Both the position numbers and the translations under genes were made by a program. DNA of 64,000 nt from assembly GCA_963703075.1 (NCBI GenBank), contig OY969786.1, positions 930,001 to 994,000 of the forward strand, written 5' to 3'. The DNA comes from Korobacter sp963703075 (GTDB taxonomy: Bacteria; Acidobacteriota; Terriglobia; Terriglobales; Acidobacteriaceae). Under the pieces are notes generated by a model. That model was given only the letters and a program-made list of their open reading frames with translations. It did no database searches and was not told the origin of the DNA. This document shows positions 1 through 9,158 of the stretch, piece by piece; the first letter of the stretch is position 1; the number at the start of each line of letters is the position of its first letter.

Positions 1-712
1 GAATCTGGGCCGACTTTCCGCAAGCGCCGATCAGCAAACAAATGCCGATCGCGGTGAAGAGTCCGGCGTGCTGCTCAATTCCGTAGCTGGAAACCGACTG
101 GAAGACCGAGTCGTATTGCAAGGATCCCCAGTGCTGGATGATCAGAAACAGGCCGATGAGGAATCCGAAGTCGCCCACCCGGTTGGTGATGAACGCCTTC
201 TTGCCTGCATTGGCGGCCGATTGCCGGCGGAAGTAGAAGCCGATCAGCAGGTACGACGCCAGGCCCACGCCTTCCCAGCCAACGAACATCAGCAGGTAGT
301 TGTTCCCCAGTACCAGGGTGAGCATGAAGAACATGAAAAGGTTCAGGTAGGCGAAGAAGCGATAGTAGCCACCCTCGCCCGCCATGTAGCCCACCGAGTA
401 CACGTGGATCAGGAAGCCGACCCCAGTGACCACCAGGATCATGATGAGCGAAAGCTGGTCGAGATAAGCGCCGAGGTCGGCGCGAAACATCCCCGCCTGG
501 ATCCACGTGCCGTAGCGCTCGTTGTGCGGAACGTGCGCCAGGTGGGTGAATGCCGATGCGACGTAAACCGCATATCCGAACGAACAGGCGGTAAAGAACA
601 GCGCGATCGCGCTCACCAGCTTGTTCGGAAACCGCTTGCCCAGCAGCCCATTGATGGCGGCGCCGATCAGCGGGAGCAGGGGAATCATCCAGAGATGTAG
701 ATTCTGATCCAT
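1..712 (-). CDS. nuoL: NADH-quinone oxidoreductase subunit L (partial, N-terminal 237 residues)
   Basis: Antiporter-like membrane subunit of respiratory complex I, thought to take part in proton translocation. Reading the minus strand from the ATG at 710-712 gives MDQNLHLWMIPLLPLIGAA and a run of hydrophobic helices, with the conserved NuoL stretch around FVGWEGVGLASYLLIGFYF and the following KAFITNRVGD (the catalytic-channel Glu and Lys region). The gene runs off the left edge, so roughly two thirds are missing. It starts two bases after the nuoK stop, as expected at the distal end of a nuo operon. The overlapping open frames at 68-700 (plus) and 75-506 (minus) are shadows. Confidence 0.95.
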   Translation of the reverse strand, partial: MDQNLHLWMIPLLPLIGAAINGLLGKRFPNKLVSAIALFFTACSFGYAVYVASAFTHLAHVPHNERYGTWIQAGMFRADLGAYLDQLSLIMILVVTGVGFLIHVYSVGYMAGEGGYYRFFAYLNLFMFFMLTLVLGNNYLLMFVGWEGVGLASYLLIGFYFRRQSAANAGKKAFITNRVGDFGFLIGLFLIIQHWGSLQYDSVFQSVSSYGIEQHAGLFTAIGICLLIGACGKSAQI

Positions 713-714
713 AG

Positions 715-1017
715 TTATAGCTTCAACAGGTTCACGCGATCGACGTTCAAAGTTTCGCGCGTGCGGAAGACAGCAATAATGATTCCGAGACCAACGGCGG
801 CTTCAGCGGCGGCCACCACCATCACGAAGAAGACGAAGATGTGTCCGTTGAGCGATTTCAGCTGCGTGGCGTAAGCCACGAAAGTCAGATTCACCGCATT
901 GAGCATGAGCTCAATCGACATGAAAATCGTGATGATATTGCGCTTGATCAAAAAGCCCAGCACGCCGCAGATGAAGAGAAACGCGCTCAAGAACAGGTAA
1001 TAAGAAAGAGGAATCAC
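715..1017 (-). CDS. nuoK: NADH-quinone oxidoreductase subunit K
   Basis: Small membrane subunit of complex I with three transmembrane helices. The 100-aa product has the family's conserved features: GVLGFLIKRN after helix 1, then MSIELMLNAVNL with the membrane Glu, and a second conserved Glu in AAAEAAVGLGIIIA. I place the start at the GTG at 1015-1017, which overlaps the nuoJ stop (GTGA); this gives the usual NuoK length of about 100 aa. The longer frame reaching 1515 is nuoJ and nuoK joined only because of the frameshift in nuoJ. Confidence 0.93.
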   Translation of the reverse strand: MIPLSYYLFLSAFLFICGVLGFLIKRNIITIFMSIELMLNAVNLTFVAYATQLKSLNGHIFVFFVMVVAAAEAAVGLGIIIAVFRTRETLNVDRVNLLKL

Positions 1018-1515
1018 AGTTCCTCCCTTCGGGACAGCACCACGGCGCCCATGATCGCGATGAGCACGAGCACGGAGGTGACTTCGAAGGGCAGCAGGTA
1101 CGGCCCGAACAGCAGCCTGCCAATGCTCGCGCCGTCGCCGACCAACTGGCCAATGCCGACCGGTGCCTCCCCATGCTGGCTTTGCACCAGGGCCCCATGC
1201 GATCAGCGTCGCCACCACCGCTGCTCCTGGCACGCCCAGCACGATGGCGATACGGCTGCCTTTTGAGTGCTCCTCGACGCCCGCATTCAGCAGCATGATG
1301 ACGAAGACAAACAGCACCATGATGGCGCCTGCATAAATGATGACCTGGACAGCGGCGACGAACTCCGCCCCCAGCAGCATGTAGATAGCGGCCAGCGAGC
1401 TCATCACCACGATCAGCGACAGTGCGCTGTTGATGGGGTGCTTCTGCACCAGGAGGTTGATGGCGCCTGCCACGCACCCCGCCGCGAAGAGGAAAAATAG
1501 GATCTCGTGCAACAT
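1014..1515 (-). CDS. nuoJ: NADH-quinone oxidoreductase subunit J, with a +1 frameshift
   Basis: Membrane subunit of complex I. The N-terminal part is clear: MLHEILFFLFAAGC, then VQVIIYAGAIMVLFVFVIML, the NuoJ signature. The frame is lost near 1185-1200 in a GGGGCCC context. The neighbouring frame continues with a normal NuoJ tail (IGRLLFGPYLLPFEVTSVLV ending LSRREEL) to a TGA at 1014-1016. The span is 502 nt, one base more than a multiple of three, so one extra base explains it; repaired length is about 166 aa. Because complex I needs NuoJ and the rest of the gene looks intact, a sequencing or assembly error is the simplest explanation. Programmed frameshifting has no visible support. Confidence 0.85.
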
Positions 1516-1548
1516 TCGTTTATCTCGGCGCCCTCGCGCCTTCGAGCT

Positions 1549-2610
1549 TTACTTCAGCGCTACGAACAGCGCCGTGATCATGATGTTGGCCAGCGACAGC
1601 GGCAGCAGGAACTTCCAGCTGAACGCCATCAATTGGTCGTAGCGGAAACGGGGCAGCGTACCGCGCACCCAGATATAGACAAAAAGGAAGAACACAATCC
1701 GCAGCATGAAGTACAAAACCGGCAGCAGCGACTGGAGGATCGGCGGCAGGAAGTGCGGAACCGGTCCTGACCACCCTCCCAGGAACAGGATGGAAGCGAT
1801 GCACGCCACCGTCACCATGTTCGCGTACTCCGCCATGAAGAACATGGCGAACTTCATCGACGAATATTCCGTGTGATACCCGGCCACGAGCTCAGTCTCG
1901 GCCTCCGGCAAATCGAACGGAATCCGGTTCGTCTCCGCGTAGGCCGATGTCAGGTAAATAAAGAAAGCGATGAACTGGAAGCCGCCAAAAAAATTCCAGT
2001 GCCAGAATCCGCCGGCCTGGTGGTTCACGATTTCGCGCAGGCTGAAACTGCCCGTAAGGATCAGCACCCCCACCAGCGAAAGCCCAAGCGAAACTTCGTA
2101 GCTCACCATCTGCGCCGAAGCGCGCAATCCGCCAAGTAGGGAATACTTGCTGTTCGACGACCATCCCGCGAGCGCGACTCCATAGACGCCAATCGAGGTG
2201 ACGCCAAGAATGATCAGCAGCCCGATGTTGATGTCCGCCGGCTGCCCGTGGTTCATGATGCCGGTGATCTGCAGCGGCGTGGTATAGCCAAACAGCGTGA
2301 GAGTGCCGCCGAAAGGAACGATCGAGATCGAGAGCAGCGCCATGGCCACCGCGATCATCGGGGCCGCGATGTACAGCGGCTTATTGACGTGCGGCGGCAG
2401 CAGGTCTTCTTTCAGGATGAACTTCAGGCCGTCCGCCAGCGGCTGCAGCAGGCCGAACGGGCCCACCCGGGTAGGACCCCAGCGGTTCTGCATGCGGCCC
2501 ACGACTTTACGTTCGAGCCACACGGTATACGCCACCGCTGTCAGCAGAATAAAGATGACGAGGGCGACCTTGATTACAGCGGCGAGTAAGAAAATTGCGA
2601 CAGCACCCAT
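1549..2610 (-). CDS. nuoH: NADH-quinone oxidoreductase subunit H
   Basis: Membrane subunit that joins the peripheral and membrane arms of complex I and lines the quinone chamber. The 353-aa product has multiple hydrophobic helices and NuoH hallmarks: ERKVVGRMQNRWGPTRVGP near the N-terminus, the loop with NRIPFDLPEAETELVAGYHT, and the C-terminal WVRGTLPRFRYDQLM. I prefer the ATG at 2608-2610, giving MGAVAIFLL with a GGA upstream, over the GTG at 2640, which would add ten poorly conserved residues. nuoI, which usually follows nuoH, is absent; the next gene is nuoJ, 33 bases on. Confidence 0.95.
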   Translation of the reverse strand: MGAVAIFLLAAVIKVALVIFILLTAVAYTVWLERKVVGRMQNRWGPTRVGPFGLLQPLADGLKFILKEDLLPPHVNKPLYIAAPMIAVAMALLSISIVPFGGTLTLFGYTTPLQITGIMNHGQPADINIGLLIILGVTSIGVYGVALAGWSSNSKYSLLGGLRASAQMVSYEVSLGLSLVGVLILTGSFSLREIVNHQAGGFWHWNFFGGFQFIAFFIYLTSAYAETNRIPFDLPEAETELVAGYHTEYSSMKFAMFFMAEYANMVTVACIASILFLGGWSGPVPHFLPPILQSLLPVLYFMLRIVFFLFVYIWVRGTLPRFRYDQLMAFSWKFLLPLSLANIMITALFVALK

Positions 2611-2683
2611 CGAATCAGCGCTTCCAAATGTCGCGCGCACACTACCAGCGCGACGGAAATGTAGAGCTACAAAACGTGGTTCG

Positions 2684-2711
2684 GGCGGGTGCCCTGGGGC
2701 TAAAGCCCGCC
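2684..2711. repeat. GGCGGG...GGGGCTAAAGCCCGCC palindrome between nuoG and nuoH
   Basis: The 130-161 bp gap between nuoG and nuoH carries an imperfect inverted repeat, GGCGGG at 2684-2689 pairing with CCCGCC at 2706-2711, around GGGGCTAAAGCCC. The same GGGCTTTAGCCC core recurs near 23490 and variants occur near 27995 and 28185. It looks like a member of a dispersed palindromic repeat family. Whether it attenuates transcription within the nuo operon cannot be judged from sequence alone. Confidence 0.6.
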
Positions 2712-2771
2712 GTGTTTAAGGTCTGAGCCGGCGCGAGTAAACCCGTGCCTTTTCATAAGCCAGCGTGCCGC

Positions 2772-5132
2772 CTAGTCGGCGGATACTTCATTCGGTTGCG
2801 GCGCATTGCGGCGCTCCATCACCGAGTTCAGCGTATTCGAATAACGTCCGAGCGTGCCCGACGTGAACAAGCTATCGTTCGACGGCAGCACCAGCTCGGG
2901 ATGTCCCTGCGCAGCCGGCGCGGTGATCTGCAACAGTTGCGTGTGTTCTTCGTTGCCGCCCAGCAGGTTCAAGCGCGAAACGTCGTAGGCCGGCACCAGC
3001 CGTTGAATCTCATCGAGAATCGCCATCGGATCGTACGGGCTCACCTTCGGTTCCAGGTTATGCGCCGCCAGCCACACCGCGTGGCGGTCTGCCTCGCCCG
3101 ACTGCGCTCCCCGTGACTGACCGAGGTCGGCGCGCACGCCATCGCCTCCGAAGGGCACCAGCTTGCGTATGTCGTAGCCCATGCGGTCGGCGATCTGCAC
3201 GATGATGTCGAAGTCGGTGCGTACCCCCGCCAGGTCTCCTGCCTTTTGCAGCAACTGGAGATCGCCCGCCGTGTTGGTGAACGTACCGGCTTTTTCGTAA
3301 GCATTCGCCGCCGGGAGGACAACGTCGGCAGCCGTAGCGGTTTCGGTGAGGAACATATCCTGCACCACCACAAACGGCTTGTTGAGCACGAAGGGATCGA
3401 TGCTGTAGCGTGCGACGGGATTGGAGCCGACCACCCAGAGCGCCTTGAGCGCGCCGGATTTCGCGGCGTCCATCATCTCGATCAAGTTCATTCCCGGTGC
3501 GGCAGGAATCTCGTCGAGCCATTCCTTGTGATACTGGGTTGCACTCGCGACCGAAGCATAGCCGGGAAGCAGGTCGGGATAAAGCCCCATGTCGGCTGCA
3601 CCGCGTGAATTCGCATAGTCGCCCAGGCACATGAACTTCGCGCCGGGCGCGAAATCCACCAGCGCCTGGATCGCAGCGCCGCGAACCTCTGAGCCAAAAA
3701 TGACCACCAGATTGTTCTCGGCCCTGAGGCCATCGCGCAGCTTGGCAAACGTCTCTTTCGGAGTTGTAGGCGTAGCGAGCGCATCGGCGGAAGAGTCCTT
3801 GCCGCCCAGGTACTCGATGAAACTTCCTTCGCTGCCCACCGGAACCTGGGCAAAGATCGTCGCTTGCCGCCGTAACTTGATGGGCGCGGCGTTCACTACG
3901 TAAACCTTCGCCCGGTGCAGGCGCACGTTGCTGCGAATCTGCCAGGCCAGCAGCGGATGCTGCTCCGTCGGATCGTTGCCAATCAGCAGGACCGCGGGCG
4001 CGTCGAACACGTCGCGCATTGACGCCGTCGCATTCGGCTTTCCGGCAAGCGCGGCAGCGAAAGCAGAGAAGTCGGCGGTGCGGTGATGGTCGATGTTGTT
4101 GGTCTTGAGCACCGTGCGCGCGAACTTCTGCAGCAGGTAATTCTCTTCGTTGGTGGTGCGGTTGGAGCCGATGACCCCGATCGCTTTGCCGCCATCGCCT
4201 GCCAGGACCTCGTTGAACTTTGCCGCGATCAGTTCGAACGCCTCTTCCCACTTTGCCGGGGTGAGCTTGCCGTCCTTCTTGATGAGCGGCTGGGTCAGCC
4301 GCGAAGGCTCATTGGCGAAATCGAAGGCGTAGCGGCCCTTCACGCAGAGAAAGTCGCCGTTGATGCCGCTCTTGTCGCGGTTGTCACCGCGCACAATCTC
4401 CATTCCGGCTTCGCTGCGACGCACCCCAAGGGTGGTTAGGCATCCGTCGCCGCAATGCGTGCAAACGCTGCCCACGTGTTTCATCTCCCAAGGGCGCGTC
4501 TTGTAGCGATACGCTCCCGAGGTCAGCGCTCCGACCGGGCAGATGTCGATACACATGCCGCACTCTTCGCACTCGAGATGGTCTTCTTTGTTCGGAGCGA
4601 TGACCGAACTGGCGCCGCGGTTCTGCACCCCGAGCGCCCACACGTCCATGCCCTCGCCGCAAGCGCGCACGCAGCGGTAACAGAGAATGCAGCGCGGGCG
4701 GTCGAAGAAGACCACCGGCGACCACTGCTGCTCGTCCTTGTGGTTCTTGGCTTCCATGAACTTCGATTCGGCCGCGCCGTACTTGAAGGTCATGTCCTGC
4801 AACTCGCACTCGCCGCCGGCATCGCATACCGGGCAATCCAGCGGATGGTTGCCGAGCAGCAATTCGAGCATCGACCTGCGCGCCTGTTTAATTTTCTCCG
4901 TCTCCGTCGAGACGACCATGCCTTCGGCAATCGGCGTGGTGCAGGCCGTCTGCATCTTCGGCATCTTCTCGATTTCGACCAGGCACATGCGGCACGCGCC
5001 CTGCAGCGAAAGTCCCGGGTAGTAGCAGAACGACGGGATCTCGACGCCGACCGACTTGCAAGCCTCAATTAACAAGGTGCCCGCGGGTGCGGTGACCTTC
5101 TTGCCATCTACGGTGATGTTTACGTCAGGCAT
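2772..5132 (-). CDS. nuoG: NADH-quinone oxidoreductase subunit G
   Basis: Iron-sulfur subunit of the NADH-oxidising arm of complex I. The 786-aa product starts with a [2Fe-2S] ferredoxin domain (Cys36, Cys47, Cys50, Cys64), then the NuoG His/Cys3 region around HPLDCPVCDAGGECELQD, two 4Fe-4S motifs (RCILCYRC and CEECGMCIDICP), a Mo/W-bis-MGD Fe4S4 segment (VCTHCGDGC) and a long molybdopterin-oxidoreductase-like domain that in NuoG holds no cofactor. It is shorter than the roughly 900-aa E. coli protein. It lies 27 bases downstream of nuoF in the same operon. Confidence 0.95.
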   Translation of the reverse strand: MPDVNITVDGKKVTAPAGTLLIEACKSVGVEIPSFCYYPGLSLQGACRMCLVEIEKMPKMQTACTTPIAEGMVVSTETEKIKQARRSMLELLLGNHPLDCPVCDAGGECELQDMTFKYGAAESKFMEAKNHKDEQQWSPVVFFDRPRCILCYRCVRACGEGMDVWALGVQNRGASSVIAPNKEDHLECEECGMCIDICPVGALTSGAYRYKTRPWEMKHVGSVCTHCGDGCLTTLGVRRSEAGMEIVRGDNRDKSGINGDFLCVKGRYAFDFANEPSRLTQPLIKKDGKLTPAKWEEAFELIAAKFNEVLAGDGGKAIGVIGSNRTTNEENYLLQKFARTVLKTNNIDHHRTADFSAFAAALAGKPNATASMRDVFDAPAVLLIGNDPTEQHPLLAWQIRSNVRLHRAKVYVVNAAPIKLRRQATIFAQVPVGSEGSFIEYLGGKDSSADALATPTTPKETFAKLRDGLRAENNLVVIFGSEVRGAAIQALVDFAPGAKFMCLGDYANSRGAADMGLYPDLLPGYASVASATQYHKEWLDEIPAAPGMNLIEMMDAAKSGALKALWVVGSNPVARYSIDPFVLNKPFVVVQDMFLTETATAADVVLPAANAYEKAGTFTNTAGDLQLLQKAGDLAGVRTDFDIIVQIADRMGYDIRKLVPFGGDGVRADLGQSRGAQSGEADRHAVWLAAHNLEPKVSPYDPMAILDEIQRLVPAYDVSRLNLLGGNEEHTQLLQITAPAAQGHPELVLPSNDSLFTSGTLGRYSNTLNSVMERRNAPQPNEVSAD

Positions 5133-5159
5133 TCCTTCTCTTCTCTAATTCTTTTCGGC

Positions 5160-6479
5160 CTACGCGAGTACCGGTAGTTGCGAAATCGTTCCGTGCTCGG
5201 CGTACGGGCACGGTCGGCCTTCCAGGTGATCTTCAAACTCTTGGCGGAACTTCTGCACGAAGGCAATAATCGGCATGGCCGCCGCATCGCCCAGCGGGCA
5301 GAACGTCCGCCCCAGCATGTTCTCGGCAAGATATTTAATGTTATCGATGTCTTTCTTAATGCCGCCGCCGGCATGGAAGCGGGTCAGCGTCTTCTTCAGC
5401 CAATCGGTCCCTTCGCGGCAGGGAATGCACCAACCGCAGCTCTCGTGCTGGTAAAACTTGATCGTCCGTAGCGCAAACTTCACGATGCAGGTGCGGTCGT
5501 CAAGAATCACCACCCCGCCCGATCCGAGCATCGATCCGGCTTTCATCACCGAATCGAAGTCCATCGCGATGTCGATCTCTTCCGGAAGCAGCGCCGGGAC
5601 GGAAGATCCGCCGGGCACCACGGCCTTCAGGATACGTCCACCCGGGATGCCACCGCCCACGTCGTAGATCATCTTCTTCAGGTTGTAGCCCATCGGCAGT
5701 TCATACACGCCCGGCTTCTCGAGGTTGCCGCTCAGGCAGAACAACCGCGTGCCGCCATTGCGCGGCGGTCCAAGGTCGGCATACTTCTGTCCGCCCATGA
5801 GCATGATGTGCGGCACGGCCGCCAGGGTCTCAGCGTTGTTGATCACCGTCGGTCCGCCCCATAAGCCGACGACCGCCGGGAAGGGAGGACGAATGCGCGG
5901 AATGCCGCGCTTGCCTTCGAGCGACTCCATCAGCGCCGACTCTTCGCCAACCTCGTAAGCCCCCGCGCCGCCATGCCAGTAAACGTCGAAATCCTTGCCG
6001 CTGCCGAAGATGTTTTTGCCGAGGAAGCCCTTCGCGTACGCATCGGCGATGGCCTTCATCATGATGATCGACAGGTATCGATATTCGCCGCGCAGGTAGA
6101 TGTAGCCGGACTTCGCGCCCACCGCCAGCCCCGCAATGATCACGCCTTCAATCACCGCATGCGGATCGTGCTCGAAGATCAGCCGGTCCTTGCAGGTGCC
6201 GGGCTCCGATTCGTCGCCGTTGCACAGGATGTACTTCGGTTTGGCCGCTTCCTTTGGCACGAAAGACCATTTCATGCCCGTAGGAAAGCCCGCTCCGCCG
6301 CGACCGCGCAGGTTCGAGGTCTTCACTTCGTTGATGATCGCGTCCGACGTCATCGACAGCGCCTTCTGCACCGCCTTGTAGCCGTCCAGCTCGAGATAGC
6401 GGTCGATATTCGTCGCGCCCTTGCCCCACCGGCTCGAGATGACCTTTACCTCATCGGGATGTGAAACCAGGTCTGCCAT
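5160..6479 (-). CDS. nuoF: NADH-quinone oxidoreductase subunit F
   Basis: NADH- and FMN-binding subunit that accepts hydride at the tip of complex I. The 439-aa product has the nucleotide-binding GRGGAGFPTG, the FMN-site GAGAYEVGEESALMESLEG, and the 4Fe-4S ligands in ESCGWCIPCREGT plus a distal Cys in RTFCPLGD. The ATG at 6477-6479 (MADLVSHPDEVKV) is chosen. The frame stays open upstream to 6749, but that part overlaps nuoE and reads as non-conserved sequence. It sits 26 bases after nuoE. Confidence 0.96.
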   Translation of the reverse strand: MADLVSHPDEVKVISSRWGKGATNIDRYLELDGYKAVQKALSMTSDAIINEVKTSNLRGRGGAGFPTGMKWSFVPKEAAKPKYILCNGDESEPGTCKDRLIFEHDPHAVIEGVIIAGLAVGAKSGYIYLRGEYRYLSIIMMKAIADAYAKGFLGKNIFGSGKDFDVYWHGGAGAYEVGEESALMESLEGKRGIPRIRPPFPAVVGLWGGPTVINNAETLAAVPHIMLMGGQKYADLGPPRNGGTRLFCLSGNLEKPGVYELPMGYNLKKMIYDVGGGIPGGRILKAVVPGGSSVPALLPEEIDIAMDFDSVMKAGSMLGSGGVVILDDRTCIVKFALRTIKFYQHESCGWCIPCREGTDWLKKTLTRFHAGGGIKKDIDNIKYLAENMLGRTFCPLGDAAAMPIIAFVQKFRQEFEDHLEGRPCPYAEHGTISQLPVLA

Positions 6480-6505
6480 TGTTCCTTTTTCCTGCTTCGA
6501 AGGCC

Positions 6506-6988
6506 TTACTGTTTCTCGCGCTTGCGGTACGAATCGATCACCGCGTCCATCTTTTCCGGCGTTAGGTTCTCGTGGAAGTCGTAATTCACCTGGATTGCCG
6601 GGGCCCAGCTGCAAGCGCCAATGCATTCCACTTCTTCCAGGGAGAACAGGCCATCCGGCGTCGTCTGCTTGTGGCCCACGCCCAGCGTCTTCTTGCAATG
6701 TTCGAAAAGCTCTTCCCCGCCGCGCTGCAGGCAGGAAATATTCGTGCACACCTGCACGTTGTATTTGCCGACCGGCTTGGTGCGCAGCATCGAGTAATAG
6801 CTGATCACGTTGCGCACTTCGAGTTCGGTCAGCTCCAGCCGCCTCGCCACTTCGGCAATCGCGTCGTCGCTCAGGTAGCCGACCTCATCCTGTACGAACA
6901 GCAACAAGGGAACCAGCGGCGAGCGCTTCGTCGGGTAATGTCCCTGCGCCTCCGCCAACCATTTTTCCAGATTGTCCGAGAACTTCAT
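6506..6988 (-). CDS. nuoE: NADH-quinone oxidoreductase subunit E
   Basis: Thioredoxin-fold [2Fe-2S] subunit (24 kDa homologue) that works with NuoF. The 160-aa product has the expected Cx4C in CTNISC and Cx3C in CIGAC as cluster ligands, preceded by the helical YPTKRSPLVPLLLFVQDEVG region. Its ATG (6986-6988) overlaps the stop codon of the upstream unknown gene as ATGA, so the two are probably translationally coupled. Confidence 0.95.
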   Translation of the reverse strand: MKFSDNLEKWLAEAQGHYPTKRSPLVPLLLFVQDEVGYLSDDAIAEVARRLELTELEVRNVISYYSMLRTKPVGKYNVQVCTNISCLQRGGEELFEHCKKTLGVGHKQTTPDGLFSLEEVECIGACSWAPAIQVNYDFHENLTPEKMDAVIDSYRKREKQ

Positions 6989-7452
6989 GATTGGTCTATC
7001 ACTCTTGCGATCAAAATGCGCGCGAACTCGTCGGCGCCAATGTTCTTGCCGTCATACTGCAACGGACCCTTCTCATTCGCGTTCGCCGCCTCATCCTTGG
7101 CAGGCTCGGTACGCACCGTGCCGACTGTTTCTACATGTTCGGCATGTTCCCAGCTATTGCTCAGGTCTGACCATTTGCGGGTCGAGGTCTGCGTCCACAC
7201 CACTTGGTCCTGCACCGCAAAAACCACTGCCTTGCGGCCCCGCTCCAGCGCGATCCATGCGTTCGAAGGTGCGGCCGTCACCTTGATCGGCTTAACTCCC
7301 GAGTCTCCGATGGCGGCGTTGAATGCGTCGCACCCGCGCCGTACGTGGTCGTACAACGCCTCGCGGAAGGAAGCAATGCGATCCAGTTCTGCCCGGCTCA
7401 AGCGCAGGGCCTGTACCTGGTCGGCTGCCCACTGTTCGATCGAATCTGCCAT
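6985..7452 (-). CDS. Uncharacterised 155-aa protein encoded between nuoD and nuoE
   Basis: I do not recognise a named family. The protein starts MADSIEQWAADQVQALRLSR. It has a helical N-terminus, a middle part rich in beta-prone residues (PIKVTAAPSNAWIALERG), and an acidic Lys/Ala/Glu-rich linker before a helical tail ending ARILIARVIDQS. No transmembrane segment and only one Cys (Cys41) are visible, so it is not an iron-sulfur subunit. It is locked into the operon: its ATG shares one base with the nuoD stop (TAATG), and its TGA overlaps the nuoE ATG. That placement suggests an accessory or assembly role for complex I, which is an inference. Confidence 0.85.
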   Translation of the reverse strand: MADSIEQWAADQVQALRLSRAELDRIASFREALYDHVRRGCDAFNAAIGDSGVKPIKVTAAPSNAWIALERGRKAVVFAVQDQVVWTQTSTRKWSDLSNSWEHAEHVETVGTVRTEPAKDEAANANEKGPLQYDGKNIGADEFARILIARVIDQS

Positions 7453-8657
7453 TACCGGTCCACGTCTCCCAACACAATATCGATCGATCCAATCGCCGCC
7501 ACGACGTCCGCAAGCAACTGGCCCTCGCACATCGTCCGCAACGCCTGCAGGTTCGCGAACGAAGGCGACCGCATGTGCACGCGATACGGCTTGGCCGTAC
7601 CATCGCTCACAATGTAATAGCCCATTTCCCCGCGTGGCGACTCGATCGCCGAGTACACCTCGCCCGGCGGGACGGTGAACCCTTCGGTCACAATCTTGAA
7701 GTGATAGATGAGCGCCTCCATCTGCGTCTTCATCTTCTCGCGATCGGGCAGCACGACCTTCGGCGCGTCGGCCTTGATCTCGCCTTCGGGCATGCCGGCG
7801 AGTGCCTGTTGCACGATCTTGCAGCTCTCGCGGAGCTCTTGTACCCGGCACAAATATCGGGCGTAGACATCGCCTTCCGTCCGCACCGGCACCGCGAACT
7901 GGAATTTCTCGTAGCTGGAGTACGGCATATCGCGCCGGAGATCGAAATCGATGCCGCTGCCGCGCATGGTGGGCCCGCTGGCTCCCAGCGCCAGCGCATC
8001 TTCTTTGGTCAGCTTCGCCACACCCTTGGTGCGCATCACGAAGATCGGGTTAGACGTCAGCAGCCCTTCGTACTCGTCCATCTTGGAAGGGAAGGAATCG
8101 GCGAACTTCTTCACCCGCTCCATCCATCCCAGCGGCGGCTCGAGCGCAATCCCACCGACCCGGAAGTACGAGGTCATCATGCGCTGTCCGGAGACAGCCT
8201 CGAAAATCTTCAGCAACTCCTCGCGTTCCCGGAAGCAGTAGAGGAACACGGTCATCGCGCCCAGGTCCATGGCGCTGGTGCCGAGCCATACCAGGTGGGA
8301 GTTGATGCGGGTCAGCTCATTGCACAAAACCCGCAGCCACTGCGCCTTTTCCGGGATCTCCATCCCCAACAGCTTCTCCACCGCCAGGCAATACGCCAGG
8401 TTGTTGGTCATGGGGCAGAGATAGTCGATGCGGTCCGTCATCGGCACGACCTGCTGGTAAAACTTGGCTTCGCAGGTCTTCTCAATGCCGGTGTGCAGGT
8501 AGCCGATATCGGGCATGATGCGGACGATGGTCTCGCCATCGATTTCCAGCAGCAGGCGCAACACTCCGTGGGTCGACGGATGCTGCGGGCCCATGTTCAG
8601 GACCATCGTTTTGTCCTGACCGGCATCCAGGACTGGCGTGGGATTCATGTGTGCCAT
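7452..8657 (-). CDS. nuoD: NADH-quinone oxidoreductase subunit D
   Basis: Quinone-site subunit of complex I, related to the large subunit of NiFe hydrogenases but without their metal-binding cysteines. The 401-aa product has NMGPQHPSTHGVLRLLLEIDGE near the N-terminus (quinone-site His region), then GYLHTGIEK, and ends DIVLGDVDR as in the family. The ATG at 8655-8657 is just two bases from the nuoC stop. An unknown gene follows at once (TAATG overlap) where nuoE would normally be. Confidence 0.96.
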   Translation of the reverse strand: MAHMNPTPVLDAGQDKTMVLNMGPQHPSTHGVLRLLLEIDGETIVRIMPDIGYLHTGIEKTCEAKFYQQVVPMTDRIDYLCPMTNNLAYCLAVEKLLGMEIPEKAQWLRVLCNELTRINSHLVWLGTSAMDLGAMTVFLYCFREREELLKIFEAVSGQRMMTSYFRVGGIALEPPLGWMERVKKFADSFPSKMDEYEGLLTSNPIFVMRTKGVAKLTKEDALALGASGPTMRGSGIDFDLRRDMPYSSYEKFQFAVPVRTEGDVYARYLCRVQELRESCKIVQQALAGMPEGEIKADAPKVVLPDREKMKTQMEALIYHFKIVTEGFTVPPGEVYSAIESPRGEMGYYIVSDGTAKPYRVHMRSPSFANLQALRTMCEGQLLADVVAAIGSIDIVLGDVDR

Positions 8658-8659
8658 GC

Positions 8660-9157
8660 TTATCGGTAACCTTCGACGGGATAATCCTTGCGCAGCGGAT
8701 GCCCCTTCCAGTCCTCGGGCATCAGGATGCGCGCGAGGTTCGGGTGCCCATGGAAGCGGACGCCGAAAAGATCAAAGACCTCGCGCTCGAAATAGTCGCA
8801 CGAGGGAAAGACAGAGAAGAGGGAATCGACCTGGGCATCGTCACCCAGCAGCTTCACCTTCAGCCGGACCCGCTCCTTGCGCGCCATCGAGAGCAGGTGA
8901 TAGCTCAGTTCGAACCGCGGCTCGCTCGGATACCAGTCTACGCAGGTGATGTCCGACAGGAACGTGAACTGCAACTCCGCATCTTCTTTCAGGCTGCGGA
9001 CAGAGTCCACAATGTGCTCGCGCGGTACCCAGATGCTGAGCTCGTTGCGATCGAATTTGACCGCTTCAACTTCCACCGTGGCCGAAGCCAGTAGCCGGGC
9101 CAGCGCCGGACGGTCCTGCAGCTTCTCTACGTCGGTAATGGCGGGTTCGAGTGGCAT
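8660..9157 (-). CDS. nuoC: NADH-quinone oxidoreductase subunit C
   Basis: 30-kDa-type peripheral subunit of complex I. The 165-aa product from MPLEPAITDVEKL carries the family signature (CDYFEREVFDLFGVRFHGHP, then LARILMPEDWKGHPLRKDYP). The in-frame extension to 9271 overlaps nuoA and is not conserved. nuoC follows nuoA after one base; the usual nuoB between them is absent. NuoC is separate from NuoD here, not fused as in E. coli. Confidence 0.95.
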   Translation of the reverse strand: MPLEPAITDVEKLQDRPALARLLASATVEVEAVKFDRNELSIWVPREHIVDSVRSLKEDAELQFTFLSDITCVDWYPSEPRFELSYHLLSMARKERVRLKVKLLGDDAQVDSLFSVFPSCDYFEREVFDLFGVRFHGHPNLARILMPEDWKGHPLRKDYPVEGYR

Positions 9158-9158
9158 C

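Noticed and set aside
6480..6749. Longer nuoF start
   Set aside because: The extension overlaps nuoE in another frame and is not conserved; MADLVSHPDEV has normal NuoF length.
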